Below, piece after piece: positions 33,801 through 42,035 of a DNA stretch of 64,000 nt. Position numbers and translations under genes: made by a program. The DNA is from Leeuwenhoekiella marinoflava DSM 3653 (GTDB lineage: Bacteria > Bacteroidota > Bacteroidia > Flavobacteriales > Flavobacteriaceae), in contig NZ_FQUN01000003.1 in the NCBI RefSeq assembly GCF_900129005.1, forward strand, positions 417,165 to 481,164. Direction: 5' to 3'. Position 1 is the stretch's first letter. Each line of letters begins with the position of its first letter. The notes under the pieces were generated by a model. That model saw only the letters and a program-made list of their open reading frames with translations. It ran no database searches and was not told the origin of the DNA.

Positions 33801-34280
33801 TCAGAGGAACCGGCTTCTAAAGAGGGGCTTAAAGTATTGCATAAAACCATCAAAAAGGTTCAGGAAGATATTGAGAACTTCAGTTTCAATACTTCAGTCT
33901 CTACCTTTATGATTGCCGTTAACGAGTTGGCTGCTGCAAAGTGCAACAATCGCGAGGTGCTGGAACCTTTGGCTGTTTTGATTTCGTCGTATGCGCCGCA
34001 CATCGCAGAAGAATTGTGGAGTTTGTTGGGTCATAAAGAGTCGATTGCTACCGCAGCCTTTCCGGAGTTTGATGCGAAGCATTTGGTGGAAAGCAGTAAA
34101 GAATATCCGATTTCCTTTAACGGAAAGATGCGTTTTACGATGGAGCTTCCGTTAGATCTTTCCAAAGAAGAAATAGAAAAAGCAGTACGTGCACACGAAA
34201 AAACACAAGAATATTTGGGTGGTCGCGAACCTAAAAAGGTTATCGTCGTTCCCGGGAAGATCGTGAATTTTGTGGGGTAA
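30897..34280 (+). CDS. leuS: Leucyl-tRNA synthetase carrying an in-frame DUF559 insertion
   Basis: LeuRS charges tRNA-Leu. The 1127 residues compare with about 860 in E. coli. HIGH-type motif HVGH is at about 48-51 and KMSKS at about 897-901. The CP1 editing domain starts at NWIGRSKGA. Two in-frame intruders are visible. Residues about 293-439 (nt 31772-32214) encode a DUF559 nuclease-like domain, set in the beta-hairpin between VKFRI and ISVFTTRPDT of CP1. Residues about 690-698 (VPEGEKPPSGVWGI region) come from a short C/G hairpin repeat. The synthetase sequence continues correctly on both sides and all core motifs remain. The gene therefore looks functional, with the extra domain probably kept in the mature enzyme. 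Intein splice residues are not seen. Confidence 0.95.
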   Translation: MNYDFNAIEEKWQKFWKENKTFEASNNSDKPKYYVLDMFPYPSGAGLHVGHPLGYIASDIYARYKRHQGYNVLHPQGYDSFGLPAEQYAIQTGQHPAITTETNIARYREQLDKIGFSFDWSREVRTSNPEYYRWTQWIFIQLFESWYNNDTNKAEHIDTLIAKFEAEGNASVNAVCDEGIEAFTAEVWKKASAKAKQEILLKYRLTYLAETEVNWCSALGTVLANDEIVNGVSERGGHPVVRKKMKQWSMRISAYAQRLLDGLQDIDWPQPLKDSQTNWIGRSKGASVKFRILPPTPSQGRGASHAGFMTGKPELVNVLLERAQEMRDKPTKAEALLWSKLRGKKTGFKFRQQHPIDQYIVDFVCLSAQLIVEVDGEVHQYQMDKDAERQLLLEQKKGYKVLRFSNEEVLNDVEKVLQTITIEIERREQVLPSGEDLGGEHISVFTTRPDTIFGVTFMTLAPELDLVQEITTPEQKAEVDAYIEATAKRSERERMADVKTISGVFTGAYAEHPFTKEPIPIWIGDYVLAGYGTGAVMAVPCGDQRDWDFAKHFNIPIKNIFDGVDISEQAYAEKDNTPLKDSDFLNGLSYKQALPKAIEALEELGQGKGKVNYRLRDAVFSRQRYWGEPFPVYYVDGMPQMIDEQYLPLRLPEVEKYLPTEEGEPPLGRATKWHWDTNTNEVVSVPEGEKPPSGVWGIELNTMPGWAGSSWYFFRYMEKALRDEAFASKEAMDYWQNVDLYIGGSEHATGHLLYSRFWVKFLKDRGFAPVEEPFKKLINQGMILGESAFVFSVSRNGKRYFLPESLYLKLIDDGKVDTDAPEYVAPQDFDWEEVLSGLTQGDIETRYFQKIHAPVEFVNASDELDIEAFKNWRPEFESAEFILEDGVYKVGREVEKMSKSKYNVVNPDTICEEYGADTLRMYEMFLGPLEQAKPWNTAGITGVHNFLKKLWKLYHQVDNAGNLGDFEVSEEPASKEGLKVLHKTIKKVQEDIENFSFNTSVSTFMIAVNELAAAKCNNREVLEPLAVLISSYAPHIAEELWSLLGHKESIATAAFPEFDAKHLVESSKEYPISFNGKMRFTMELPLDLSKEEIEKAVRAHEKTQEYLGGREPKKVIVVPGKIVNFVG
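31772..32214 (+). mobile_element. DUF559 cassette with hairpin inverted ends, inserted in leuS
   Basis: About 443 bp. Left end cctacccccaacc is followed by the hairpin ccccttcc-caa-ggaagggg (31783-31801). The right end has the hairpin tcctcccc-tcg-gggagga (32185-32203), then atttaggtgggg. The right end reversed (ccccacctaaatcc...) aligns imperfectly with the left end, so the ends are inverted repeats. Between them, residues about 321-425 of LeuRS match DUF559, a Vsr/restriction-endonuclease-like fold: ERAQEMRDKPTKAEALLW, KFRQQHPIDQYIVDFVC, LIVEVDGEVHQ and GYKVLRFSNEEV. The DFVC and EVDGxVH residues are candidate metal and catalytic positions. An internal ATG (31821) could start a free protein. 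Confidence 0.8.
32965..32989 (-). repeat. Solo C/G hairpin repeat inserted in leuS
   Basis: Plus strand: a perfect 5-bp hairpin ccccc-ttc-ggggg (32967-32979) followed by tttggggga. Read on the minus strand it is tcccccaaacccccgaaggg, matching the end structure of the DUF559 cassette (ccccacctaaatcctccccc). It encodes KPPSGVWG in a loop before the conserved ELNTMPGWAGSSWYF block and keeps the frame. Confidence 0.7.
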
Positions 34281-34312
34281 TTGGAGATCAGTTACTCGAT
34301 TAAAATAATTTT

Positions 34313-34361
34313 AACCCCGGATGCTTTGATTGTTAATCAGTTAAAGTATTCGGGGTTTTTA
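34313..34361 (+). terminator. Terminator after leuS
   Basis: A long imperfect stem (aaccccggatgcttt paired with aaagtattcggggtt) with a short T run. Confidence 0.8.
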
Positions 34362-34476
34362 GATGAATTCCGTGGCACAGATTTTGGGTTTCGCTTATAA
34401 ACCACAGGCTAGCTCTAGTTTGAATTCTTTATTAAAATTGAATTGGATGAAAGCACCTTGTCAAAACCTTTATACT

Positions 34477-34887
34477 ATGAACAGAAAGTTACTTTTAATC
34501 GTGGCTATAGTCTTAGCTTTTAATTTTACTGCATGCAAACCCACTATTGATTATCTGGGTAACGCCTATGCGCCTACTTCTAACGTCGAGATTTACTTTG
34601 ATCCTCAAGATATTCAGCGTAGCTATAAAATAATGGGTAAGATGGAAAATAGTGGCAATCCTGGTGAGTTGGATAGAGCTGAAGCTGTACAAGCCGTAAT
34701 GTTAGAAAAGGCTAAAAGTGTAGGCGCGGATGCTATTTTGTTTTCTGGATTACCAAGGGAAAAATGGTTAAGCGATTCTTCTGAAACATCTGTTGAAAAA
34801 GATGAAAACAAAAAAACAGTCACTAAAACAAACCGGGTAAATACTGTGAAAATATACGAAGCAAACTTACTCAAGTATACTGATTGA
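34477..34887 (+). CDS. Small predicted lipoprotein
   Basis: 136 residues. ATG 34477 begins a lipoprotein signal peptide (KLLLIVAIVLAFNFTAC, Cys about 20); the upstream in-frame start at 34363 would bury it. The mature part holds VEIYFDPQDIQRSYKIMGKM, a helix with AEAVQAVMLEKAKSVGADAILFSGL and a charged tail. The pattern of a beta strand, then a helix ending in GADAI, then a strand resembles small surface lipoproteins that carry a heavy-metal-binding-like or YbjQ-like fold, but I cannot name a family. No clear operon partner. Confidence 0.7.
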   Translation: MNRKLLLIVAIVLAFNFTACKPTIDYLGNAYAPTSNVEIYFDPQDIQRSYKIMGKMENSGNPGELDRAEAVQAVMLEKAKSVGADAILFSGLPREKWLSDSSETSVEKDENKKTVTKTNRVNTVKIYEANLLKYTD

Positions 34888-35145
34888 GTCTTGTGTACCA
34901 TTTTATGGTTATGCATTTATAATGGCAAAATTCCTTCCGGATTAAGCAGGTTTGAGATGTATTGACCTTTATACTGAAAGCGTTTTTAGACTGCGCTCGA
35001 ATTGATATCTGTTTTAAGTTTACTAGTAGTAGCCCAGTGTGATTTTAATATTAGTTTATTAAAGTAACCGTCAAAACGACACCTATCGTTTTCGGCTTAT
35101 TTTTTGATAAATATTGAGTAGATTTAACTACTAAAACTAGAAACT

Positions 35146-35853
35146 ATGTTTGGAGGATATATGGGCTACTACATACTTATAGGTGCAATCGCATTGGTAA
35201 GTTGGTTAGTAAGCAATAAATTAAAAAGTAAGTTCAAGGAGTACTCACAAGTACACTTGCAAAACGGGATGAGCGGAGCAGAAATTGCTCGTAAAATGCT
35301 TAGCGATAATGGGATTAGGGATGTTAAAGTAATTTCAGTGCAAGGTCAGTTGACAGACCATTACAATCCTGCAAACAAAACGGTAAACCTGAGTGAGCCG
35401 GTATATAACCAACGTAACGCTGCTGCGGCTGCGGTAGCTGCGCACGAGTGTGGTCACGCGGTACAACACGCTAAAGCCTACAGTTGGTTAACCATGCGTT
35501 CCAAATTGGTACCTGTGGTAAGCGTAGCTTCGCGGATGTCTATGTTCGTTATTATAGGTGGTGTGGTTTTGATGTCAATCATCGGTTCTGGGTTAGGAAT
35601 GACCGTAGCACTTATAGGTCTGGGTCTTTTTGCAATGGGAACGGTGTTTTCATTCATAACCTTACCGGTAGAATATGATGCGAGTAATCGTGCTTTGGCT
35701 TGGTTAGAATCATCCAATATGTTGACACGTCAGGAACACGATGGTGCAGCAGACGCGCTCAAGTGGGCGGCTCGTACGTATGTGGTGGCTGCGATCGGTT
35801 CGCTGGCAACCTTATTATACTTCGCACTTCAAATTTTTGGAGGAAGACGCTAA
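35146..35853 (+). CDS. YugP-type membrane zinc metallopeptidase
   Basis: 235 residues. An N-terminal membrane helix (about 3-22), then a catalytic domain with the zinc motif AAHECGHAVQHAKAY (HExxH as HECGH, about 100-104). Two or three membrane helices follow (about 130-170, with GGVVLMSIIGSGLGMTVALI) and a last one near the C-terminus. EYDASNRALAWLE (about 178-190) is the family block that probably supplies the third ligand. This is the neutral zinc metallopeptidase family found widely in Bacteroidota and Firmicutes; its substrates are not established. It is monocistronic with its own terminator. Confidence 0.92.
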   Translation: MFGGYMGYYILIGAIALVSWLVSNKLKSKFKEYSQVHLQNGMSGAEIARKMLSDNGIRDVKVISVQGQLTDHYNPANKTVNLSEPVYNQRNAAAAAVAAHECGHAVQHAKAYSWLTMRSKLVPVVSVASRMSMFVIIGGVVLMSIIGSGLGMTVALIGLGLFAMGTVFSFITLPVEYDASNRALAWLESSNMLTRQEHDGAADALKWAARTYVVAAIGSLATLLYFALQIFGGRR

Positions 35854-35878
35854 CGTTCAAAAGCGTATTATAAATCAA

Positions 35879-35916
35879 AACCCATTCAACAGCAGGCTGC
35901 TGTTGAATGGGTTTTT
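35879..35916 (+). terminator. Strong Rho-independent terminator
   Basis: A perfect 16-bp stem (aacccattcaacagca / tgctgttgaatgggtt) with a 3-base loop and a T tract. Confidence 0.93.
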
Positions 35917-35965
35917 TGTCACAGGCCGGGTTTTTATTCGTAATTTTTTGTCTAATAACAAAACG

Positions 35966-36721
35966 ATGATACCTGCCAGCGCCAATTATTTCCTATTTAT
36001 TTTAGGCTTACTTGCCTTTAATCTCAATGCTCAGGAAACTAGACTCCTAAACGGTGTTGTTACTTTTGAAGGCGAGGTTGTTCCGGATGTTATTATCGAA
36101 AATCTGGCTAGCCGGCAGCGAATAACAACTGACGAAGAAGGCACATTTGCCATTAACGGTAGATTGGGTGATTCACTTTCTGTAGCGCACCCCGATCATA
36201 AGTATTTTATACTGGTTTTAGGCGAAAGCGACTTTGAAAAAGACTTGCTAAACGTTGATTTAAAACAAATGTCAATTGAATTGGATGAGGTTGTAGTTGA
36301 AGATTTTAGCCACATTAATGCATACGACTTGGGAATTATAGATCATCCAGTGGACATACCTACGCGATATGAAAGGCGCCTATACACTACTGGAGACTTT
36401 AAAATGATACACTTATTGTCAATTTTAGGAGGTTCTCTGCAACTGGATCCTATTATTAATAAAATTTCAGGGAGAACTAAAAGAATGAAAGAGTATCTAA
36501 AAATAGAAAGAAGATTAGAAAACTTAGACTTTCTTAGAGAACATTACAGCAGCTATATAACAGCAAGTTTAAAAATTGAGGAAGCAGAATTAAATAGATT
36601 TTTATATTACCTCGTAGAAGAGACTAACATTGCTGAACTGATACAACAAAACCAGGATAACCAGCTTGAATTTTTCATTCAAGATCATTGGATCAGTTAT
36701 CAAGAGCTTATAGCTGAATAG
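35966..36721 (+). CDS. Secreted carboxypeptidase-like regulatory domain protein
   Basis: 251 residues. The start at 35966 gives a signal peptide (ASANYFLFILGLLAFNLNAQ); the longer frame upstream runs through the terminator and the metallopeptidase gene and is not credible. Residues about 25-100 form a CarboxypepD_reg-like beta-sandwich (RLLNGVVTFEGEVVPDVIIE, ITTDEEGTFAINGRLGDSLSV, LDEVVVEDF). The rest is helical and charged (RMKEYLKIERRLENLDFLR). Such proteins are frequent in Flavobacteria, often periplasmic or surface-exposed, and have no defined role. Convergent with tyrS across a shared terminator. Confidence 0.8.
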   Translation: MIPASANYFLFILGLLAFNLNAQETRLLNGVVTFEGEVVPDVIIENLASRQRITTDEEGTFAINGRLGDSLSVAHPDHKYFILVLGESDFEKDLLNVDLKQMSIELDEVVVEDFSHINAYDLGIIDHPVDIPTRYERRLYTTGDFKMIHLLSILGGSLQLDPIINKISGRTKRMKEYLKIERRLENLDFLREHYSSYITASLKIEEAELNRFLYYLVEETNIAELIQQNQDNQLEFFIQDHWISYQELIAE

Positions 36722-36804
36722 TAATTACTTAGTATATTTTATAATCTAGAACTTGTTTGTTCATCATACGCAATGTGAAACTGACTTAAGCTGACAGGAA
36801 ACAA

Positions 36805-36839
36805 AAAAGCCTCAAACAGCAATTCTGTTTGAGGCTTTT
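36805..36839. terminator. Bidirectional terminator between the regulatory-domain gene and tyrS
   Basis: A perfect 15-bp stem (aaaagcctcaaacag / ctgtttgaggctttt) flanked by A and T runs. Confidence 0.93.
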
Positions 36840-36859
36840 ATAGTGAGAATCATTTCTAA

Positions 36860-38158
36860 TTAATCCAAAATACGGATTACAAAATAATTCTTTTTACCGC
36901 GTTGTAAAAGTACAAAGCGGTTGTTTATTAAATCTTCAGAAGTGATGGTGTGACCGTCTGCTACTTTCTCTTGGTTAACAGAGATTGAATTTTGCTTTAA
37001 AGCACGTCTGGCTTCTCCATTAGAAGAAAGGAAGCCTGTTTTTTCTGAAAGAGCAGCTACAATATCTAGTCCGGCTTCAAATTCACCGCGGCTTATTTCC
37101 GCTTGCGGCACCCCTTCAAAAACATCTAAAAAAGTCTTTTCGTTAAGCGCTTTTAAATTTGCAGCAGTAGATTTTCCGAAGAGAATTTCTGAAGCTTTTA
37201 CCGCATTCTCCAGGTTTTCTAAACCGTGTGTGCTTGTGGTTACTTCTTCAGCAAGACGTTTTTGTAAAGCACGCTGATGTGGAGCTTCTTGATGTGCTGC
37301 GATTAAACTCTCTATTTCTTCTTTTCCTAAAAAGGTAAAAATCTTGATGTATTTAGCAGCATCCTCGTCACTGGTGTTTAGCCAATATTGGTAAAATCTG
37401 TAAGGAGAGGTGCGTTCTGCATCTAACCAGATATTGCCGCCAGCGGTTTTTCCAAACTTGGTGCCATCTGCTTTTGTAATCAACGGGCAAGTCATTGCAT
37501 AAGCTTTACCGCCTCCTATCCTGCGCACGAGTTCTGTACCGGTGGTGATGTTCCCCCACTGGTCGCTTCCACCCATTTGTAGGGTTAAATCTTTCTCGCG
37601 ATATAAATGCAAGAAGTCATAACCCTGAACGAGCTGGTACGTGAATTCAGTAAAGCTCATTCCTTCTGCCGATTCAGAAGACAAGCGCTTTTTTACCGAA
37701 TCTTTTGCCATCATGTAGTTTACCGTTATGTGCTTGCCTACATCACGTATAAATTCAAGAAAGCTAAAATCTTTCATCCAGTCGTAATTATTGACCAGCT
37801 GAGCAGCATTTTTTGCATCAGAATCAAAATCTAAAAAGCGAGATAGTTGCTCTTTTATAGCTTCCTGATTGTGGCGCAAGGTCTCTTCATCAAGTAGATT
37901 ACGCTCGTCAGACTTTCCAGATGGGTCACCTATCATTCCGGTAGCACCACCTACAAGTGCAATAGGTCTGTGACCACTTGCCTGAAAATGTCTGAGCATC
38001 ATAACCCCTACAAGGTGACCTATGTGTAACGAATCTGCGGTAGGATCAATTCCCACATAAGCAGAGCGCATGTGTTCCATTAGGTGTTCTTCGGTGCCCG
38101 GCATCACATCGTGAATCATTCCGCGCCATTTTAGCTCTTCTACAAAATTGGTAATCAT
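36860..38158 (-). CDS. tyrS: Tyrosyl-tRNA synthetase
   Basis: 432 residues, a bacterial class Ic synthetase. The HIGH motif is [14 protein letters not shown] (about 42-55), the tyrosine-binding block is [13 protein letters not shown], and the KMSKS-equivalent loop is [13 protein letters not shown] (about 230-242). The C-terminal S4-like RNA-binding domain covers about 365-432 ([35 protein letters not shown]). Length and start are typical. A dispersed repeat copy lies just upstream. Confidence 0.97.
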   Translation of the reverse strand: MITNFVEELKWRGMIHDVMPGTEEHLMEHMRSAYVGIDPTADSLHIGHLVGVMMLRHFQASGHRPIALVGGATGMIGDPSGKSDERNLLDEETLRHNQEAIKEQLSRFLDFDSDAKNAAQLVNNYDWMKDFSFLEFIRDVGKHITVNYMMAKDSVKKRLSSESAEGMSFTEFTYQLVQGYDFLHLYREKDLTLQMGGSDQWGNITTGTELVRRIGGGKAYAMTCPLITKADGTKFGKTAGGNIWLDAERTSPYRFYQYWLNTSDEDAAKYIKIFTFLGKEEIESLIAAHQEAPHQRALQKRLAEEVTTSTHGLENLENAVKASEILFGKSTAANLKALNEKTFLDVFEGVPQAEISRGEFEAGLDIVAALSEKTGFLSSNGEARRALKQNSISVNQEKVADGHTITSEDLINNRFVLLQRGKKNYFVIRILD

Positions 38159-38177
38159 AATTGCTGTGTTCTGCGTT

Positions 38178-38313
38178 TACTCGATAATCGAGTTTTAAAC
38201 CTGCCTACCTTTAGGCAGGTGCTCCGAGGCTTGCCCCGAAGTCAAAAGCTGTTTCCTTTTAATGCCTTGTGGGTCTGCCTTTGTCAGACAGGCTTGCCCC
38301 AAGGTAGTTTACT
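38178..38313 (+). repeat. Dispersed intergenic repeat, copy 3, with nested palindromes
   Basis: Begins actcgataatcgag and shares tttaaa, gctccgaggcttgccccgaagtc and the right end aaggtagtttact with the other copies. Two extra palindromic segments interrupt it compared with copy 1. They are cctgcctacctttaggcagg (38200-38219) and gtctgcctttgtcagac (38273-38289). Its right end lies about 70 bp before the epimerase start. Confidence 0.8.
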
Positions 38314-38384
38314 AGCTGGCAAATATAAATATAATGCGCAAGCCACCACGACAAGAAAGTAAGAATATCACTAACTTCGTAGCT

Positions 38385-39392
38385 ATGATTTTAGTAACGG
38401 GAGGTACCGGTTTAGTGGGTTCACATTTATTATATAAACTGCTTGCAGAGGGGGAAACCGCTATACGTGCAATCTATAGAACCCAAAATAAGATTACTGT
38501 CGTAGAAGATCTTTTTAAATGGAAAAATGATCTGTCAAATACGACAACTGCTGATTTTTCAAAGATTGAATGGGTACAGGCAGACGTTACCGATATTCCG
38601 GCGTTGACTGAAGCATTTAGCGGAATTGACACAGTTTATCATTGTGCGGCGTTGGTTTCCTTCAACCCAAAACGTTTTGATACCCTCCAAAAAATCAATG
38701 TAGAAGGTACGGCAAATGTTGTGAATCTTGGTCTGAAAAACAAAATTCAGAAACTGTGTTATGTGAGTTCGGTAGCGGCTTTAGGTGATAGTTTAAAAGA
38801 AGTGACCGAAGAAACGCAATGGGAAGCTACAAAGGAGAATAGTGTTTACAGCATTTCTAAGTTTGCTTCAGAGATGGAAGTCTGGCGCGGTACTCAGGAA
38901 GGTCTTGATGTGGTCATCGTAAATCCCGGTGTGATTTTAGGAGAAGGTTTTTACGGCAAAGGAAGCGGGATGCTTTTCAGCAGCGTACAAAATGGACTAA
39001 AATATACGGTTCCTGGTTCTACAGGTTTTGTTGATGTAGAAGATGTTGTACAAGCGATGTATCTGCTGATGCAGCATGGCATTAAAAATGAACGTTATAT
39101 TCTGGTGGGCCATAATCTTAAATTTAAAAGTGTTTTAGATAAAATAGTCAAAGCTTTAGGAGTGGCGCTTCCGTCTAAGGAATTAAAAAAATGGCAGTTA
39201 AATCTGGCTTGGAAGTTAGATTGGTTTGCAAGTCTCTTTGGTAAGCGACGTCAGCTGACTAAAAGTACAGCGCGATCTGCATATACAGCGAGTATTTATG
39301 AGAATTCAAAACTTAAAAAAGAATTGGGTTTTGAATATAATGCTATTGAAGCTACGGTAAATCGTATTGCTAAGCATTTAACTGCTAACTGA
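38385..39392 (+). CDS. NAD(P)-dependent epimerase/dehydratase (extended SDR)
   Basis: 335 residues. ATG 38385 puts the Rossmann motif GGTGLVGSHLL (about 6-16) at the N-terminus as expected; the upstream start at 38334 adds 17 residues without homology. Further SDR features are DTVYHCAALVSF (NAA-type motif), YVSSVAAL (catalytic Ser), YSISKFASE (YxxxK, about 151-155) and VIVNPGVILGEG. Atypical bacterial SDRs of this type act on sugars, dihydroflavonol-like compounds or steroids; the substrate is unknown. The end overlaps the convergent DUF4296 gene by 15 bp. Confidence 0.87.
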   Translation: MILVTGGTGLVGSHLLYKLLAEGETAIRAIYRTQNKITVVEDLFKWKNDLSNTTTADFSKIEWVQADVTDIPALTEAFSGIDTVYHCAALVSFNPKRFDTLQKINVEGTANVVNLGLKNKIQKLCYVSSVAALGDSLKEVTEETQWEATKENSVYSISKFASEMEVWRGTQEGLDVVIVNPGVILGEGFYGKGSGMLFSSVQNGLKYTVPGSTGFVDVEDVVQAMYLLMQHGIKNERYILVGHNLKFKSVLDKIVKALGVALPSKELKKWQLNLAWKLDWFASLFGKRRQLTKSTARSAYTASIYENSKLKKELGFEYNAIEATVNRIAKHLTAN

Positions 39393-39857
39393 TTCTAATA
39401 AAGAATCGTTTTTCACCTGAATGTCTTTAGAATCAGGCTTAACCATATTGACTTTTTTTATGGAGTCTCGTCTGCGGTTACTTTTCTCTAAACGAATGCT
39501 GTCTAATTCATTTTGTTTGAATTGTAACGCATCACGTTGGGCGGTTAGTCGTTCTCCAACTTCTTCCCACATAGCCGTGTATTCATTAAAATTCACAGAA
39601 TAATAATCGATGCTTTCCGCAAGTTGCAAGCTGTCAATGTCATATTTTTTGTAGATGTACGAGTCTGGCTGAAGGCCTAAAACAAGCATATCGTTTACAC
39701 TATAGGTTTTGAGCGCTCGCATCAGTGAGATATCATACAAGATAGCTGTCATTTTATCTTTTTTGATAAAATTATCAGGTTTTTTAGGAGTTTTAACTTC
39801 GTTACAACTCAAAATGAAAATCAAACCAAACAACGCTAAAACTACTTTTTGTATCAT
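39378..39857 (-). CDS. DUF4296 lipoprotein
   Basis: 159 residues. Signal peptide with lipobox FILSC (Cys about 18). DUF4296 core about 27-110: PDNFIKKDKMTAILYDISLM, YKKYDIDSLQLAESIDYYS and MWEEVGERL. The C-terminal 50 residues are charged and coiled-coil-like. The family is Bacteroidota-specific and its function unknown. The start overlaps the dihydroorotase stop (ATGA), so it is translated from the same message. Confidence 0.87.
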   Translation of the reverse strand: MIQKVVLALFGLIFILSCNEVKTPKKPDNFIKKDKMTAILYDISLMRALKTYSVNDMLVLGLQPDSYIYKKYDIDSLQLAESIDYYSVNFNEYTAMWEEVGERLTAQRDALQFKQNELDSIRLEKSNRRRDSIKKVNMVKPDSKDIQVKNDSLLESVSS

Positions 39858-41194
39858 CGGTTAAAGGTTAAACGCTGCGCATGGCGCTCATCGTATACTT
39901 TAAAGTTTTTATAAGCTAAACGACCGTTTACAAAGGTATGTGAAATACGTGATTTAAAGGTGCTGCCTTCAAAAGGCGACCACTTGCATTTGTATAAAAT
40001 ATTATCTGTAGTAACCGTCCAGGGATTGTTAAGATCTACTAAAACAAGATCTGCATAATAGCCGGGTTTGATGTATCCTCTCTTTTCTACTTCAAAAAGT
40101 ATCGCAGGATTGTGACACATTTTTTCTACGATCTTTTCCAGGCTTATTTTGCCTTCGTGGTACATCTCTAACATTGCCGGAAGTGCGTGCTGTACGAGTG
40201 GACCACCGCTGGGAGCTTTAGTGTAAACGTTTTGTTTTTCTTCTAAAGTATGTGGCGCGTGATCTGTAGCGATCACATCAAGGCGATCATCTAGTAAGGC
40301 TTCCCAAAGCGCATCTTGATCTTTTTGTGTTTTTACAGCAGGATTCCATTTTATGAGGGTTTGCTTTTCTTCATAATCTGCATCTGAAAACCACAAATGA
40401 TGAATACAAACTTCTGCTGTGATCTTTTTGTCTTTTAGCGGAGTTTTTTTGTCAAAAAGCTCCATTTCTTTCGCTGTTGAAAGATGGAAGACATGCAAGC
40501 GAGCCCCGGTTTCTTTAGCCAGAGCTATTGCGCGCGAAGAAGATAAATAGCAAGCCTCATCACTGCGAATTATAGGATGCATATTAATAGGGATGTCATC
40601 GCCATAACGCTCTTTGTAGATATCCATATTTTTACGAATGGTTTCTTCATCTTCGCAATGCACCGAAATAAGAAGATCTGTGCTCTTGAAGATCTCACGC
40701 AAAACAGACTCGTCATCAACAAGCATATTTCCGGTAGAACTTCCTAAAAATAATTTGAGTCCGGCTACTTTGGTTTTATCAACTTTTTTGATCTCATCCA
40801 GATTGTCGTTAGTACCACCAAACATAAACGAGTAGTTCGCATAAGAAGTCTCAGCAGCCCTGCTGAATTTTTCCTCAAGCTTTTCTATTGTTGTAGTCTG
40901 CGGGATCGTATTAGGCATTTCTATAAAAGAAGTAATACCTCCTGCTACAGCAGCACGTGATTCTGATTCTATGGTAGCTTTATGGGTAAGACCCGGTTCT
41001 CTAAAATGAACCTGATCATCAATCACGCCCGGTAAAAGGTGTTTTCCTTCAGCATCAAAAACGTGTACGTCAGGTCCTTTAACACTGAGATTTTGACTTA
41101 TCTCTTGTATAATTCCATTTTCGATATAAACATCACCGCGCATGATGGTGCCTTCATTTACAATATGTGCATCTTTGATAAGTACCTTTTCCAT
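39854..41194 (-). CDS. pyrC: Dihydroorotase
   Basis: 446 residues, amidohydrolase superfamily, catalysing ring closure of carbamoyl aspartate in pyrimidine synthesis. Metal ligands sit in LLPGVIDDQVHFREPGLTHK (DxH variant, about 52-71), in the His of MHPIIRSDEACYLS, HVFHLSTAKEMEL, and the Asp of VIATDHAPHTLEEK (about 308-321). The carboxylated-Lys position is likely in GLKLFLGS (about 146-153). The protein is the longer, class I-type enzyme. It lies in an operon behind the polyprenol-P-mannose synthase-like gene (1-bp gap) and before DUF4296. A related allantoinase or dihydropyrimidinase activity is less likely. Confidence 0.9.
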   Translation of the reverse strand: MEKVLIKDAHIVNEGTIMRGDVYIENGIIQEISQNLSVKGPDVHVFDAEGKHLLPGVIDDQVHFREPGLTHKATIESESRAAVAGGITSFIEMPNTIPQTTTIEKLEEKFSRAAETSYANYSFMFGGTNDNLDEIKKVDKTKVAGLKLFLGSSTGNMLVDDESVLREIFKSTDLLISVHCEDEETIRKNMDIYKERYGDDIPINMHPIIRSDEACYLSSSRAIALAKETGARLHVFHLSTAKEMELFDKKTPLKDKKITAEVCIHHLWFSDADYEEKQTLIKWNPAVKTQKDQDALWEALLDDRLDVIATDHAPHTLEEKQNVYTKAPSGGPLVQHALPAMLEMYHEGKISLEKIVEKMCHNPAILFEVEKRGYIKPGYYADLVLVDLNNPWTVTTDNILYKCKWSPFEGSTFKSRISHTFVNGRLAYKNFKVYDERHAQRLTFNR

Positions 41195-41195
41195 C

Positions 41196-41927
41196 TTAAA
41201 TCTCGTAACTTTTAAAAAGACTTTTAATTTTCATTCCTAAAACCCCAAAAACAGCTTCGCTGAATATTCCGGTGCTCATTTTACTGGTTCCCTTTGTGCG
41301 ATCTACAAAAATAACAGGCACTTCGGTGATATTAAAACCTAGTAAATAGGCTTTAAATTTCATTTCTATCTGAAACGCATACCCTACAAATTTTATCTTG
41401 TCGAGTGTGATCTGCTCCAGAACCGCGCGTTTATAACAAATAAAACCTGCGGTAGTATCTGCAATATCTAAGCCAGTTATAAATCTAACATATTTTGACG
41501 CTATATATGACATTAGGACACGCCCCATTGGCCAGTTTACCACATTAACCCCAGTCTTGTATCTGGAGCCTATTGCGAGATCTGCGCCGCCTTTTGAACA
41601 GGCATTATACAGCCGTATCAAATCATTAGGAGCATGCGAGAAGTCTGCATCCATCTCAAAAATATAAGCATAATCCCGTTTCAAAGCCCATTTAAACCCT
41701 GCAATATAGGCTGTACCCAGACCGTTTTTGCCTGGACGCTCCAGCAGGTGCAGCTGACCTATAAATTCTTGCTGCAGGCTTTTTACTAAAGCAGCCGTTT
41801 TGTCTGGAGAATTATCGTCTACAACCAGTACATCAAAAGCGCGTTGCTGCGCAAAAATGTTGCGCACCAGCTTTTCAATATTCTCTGCTTCGTTATAGGT
41901 GGGGATTATGACGAGCGAACTAGCCAT
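41196..41927 (-). CDS. Polyprenol-phosphate mannosyltransferase-like glycosyltransferase (GT2)
   Basis: 243 residues. A soluble GT2 enzyme of the dolichol-P-mannose synthase type that moves a sugar from a nucleotide donor to a polyprenyl phosphate. Seen are LVIIPTYNEAENIEKLV (N-terminal donor site), LVVDDNSPDKTA (Asp pair), FEMDADFSHAPNDL (DAD metal motif, about 96-98) and AIGSRY. There is no C-terminal membrane domain, so it is a short form. First gene of the operon with pyrC and DUF4296; an exact -7 promoter element lies 18 bp upstream. Confidence 0.9.
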   Translation of the reverse strand: MASSLVIIPTYNEAENIEKLVRNIFAQQRAFDVLVVDDNSPDKTAALVKSLQQEFIGQLHLLERPGKNGLGTAYIAGFKWALKRDYAYIFEMDADFSHAPNDLIRLYNACSKGGADLAIGSRYKTGVNVVNWPMGRVLMSYIASKYVRFITGLDIADTTAGFICYKRAVLEQITLDKIKFVGYAFQIEMKFKAYLLGFNITEVPVIFVDRTKGTSKMSTGIFSEAVFGVLGMKIKSLFKSYEI

Positions 41928-41944
41928 TGTAAGTGATTTAATCG

Positions 41945-41952
41945 CAAATGTA
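41945..41952 (-). promoter_or_regulatory. Bacteroidota -7 promoter element of the GT2-pyrC operon
   Basis: Reads tacatttg on the minus strand, an exact match 17 bases before the ATG. Confidence 0.5.
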
Positions 41953-42035
41953 ATTATTTTGGGCGTTAATTGTTGAGCACTTTTCTCTAAACTCTCGCAA
42001 TTATAGTAATTTTAACCTCTCAAAAAAGTAAGAAT

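Noticed and set aside
34291..34305. Partial match to the dispersed repeat (ttactcgatt) after leuS.
   Set aside because: Only about 10 bases match, the second half of the palindrome is missing and none of the rest of the repeat follows.
34368..34392. A sigma-54-like promoter (tggcac, spacer, ttgg) upstream of the small lipoprotein gene.
   Set aside because: The -12 element has GG where the invariant GC is expected, and the neighbouring upstream sequence gives no enhancer site. Probably chance.
35741..35965. The long N-terminal extension of the frame that ends at 36721.
   Set aside because: It overlaps the metallopeptidase gene and a perfect terminator hairpin. The signal peptide at 35966 is a far better start.
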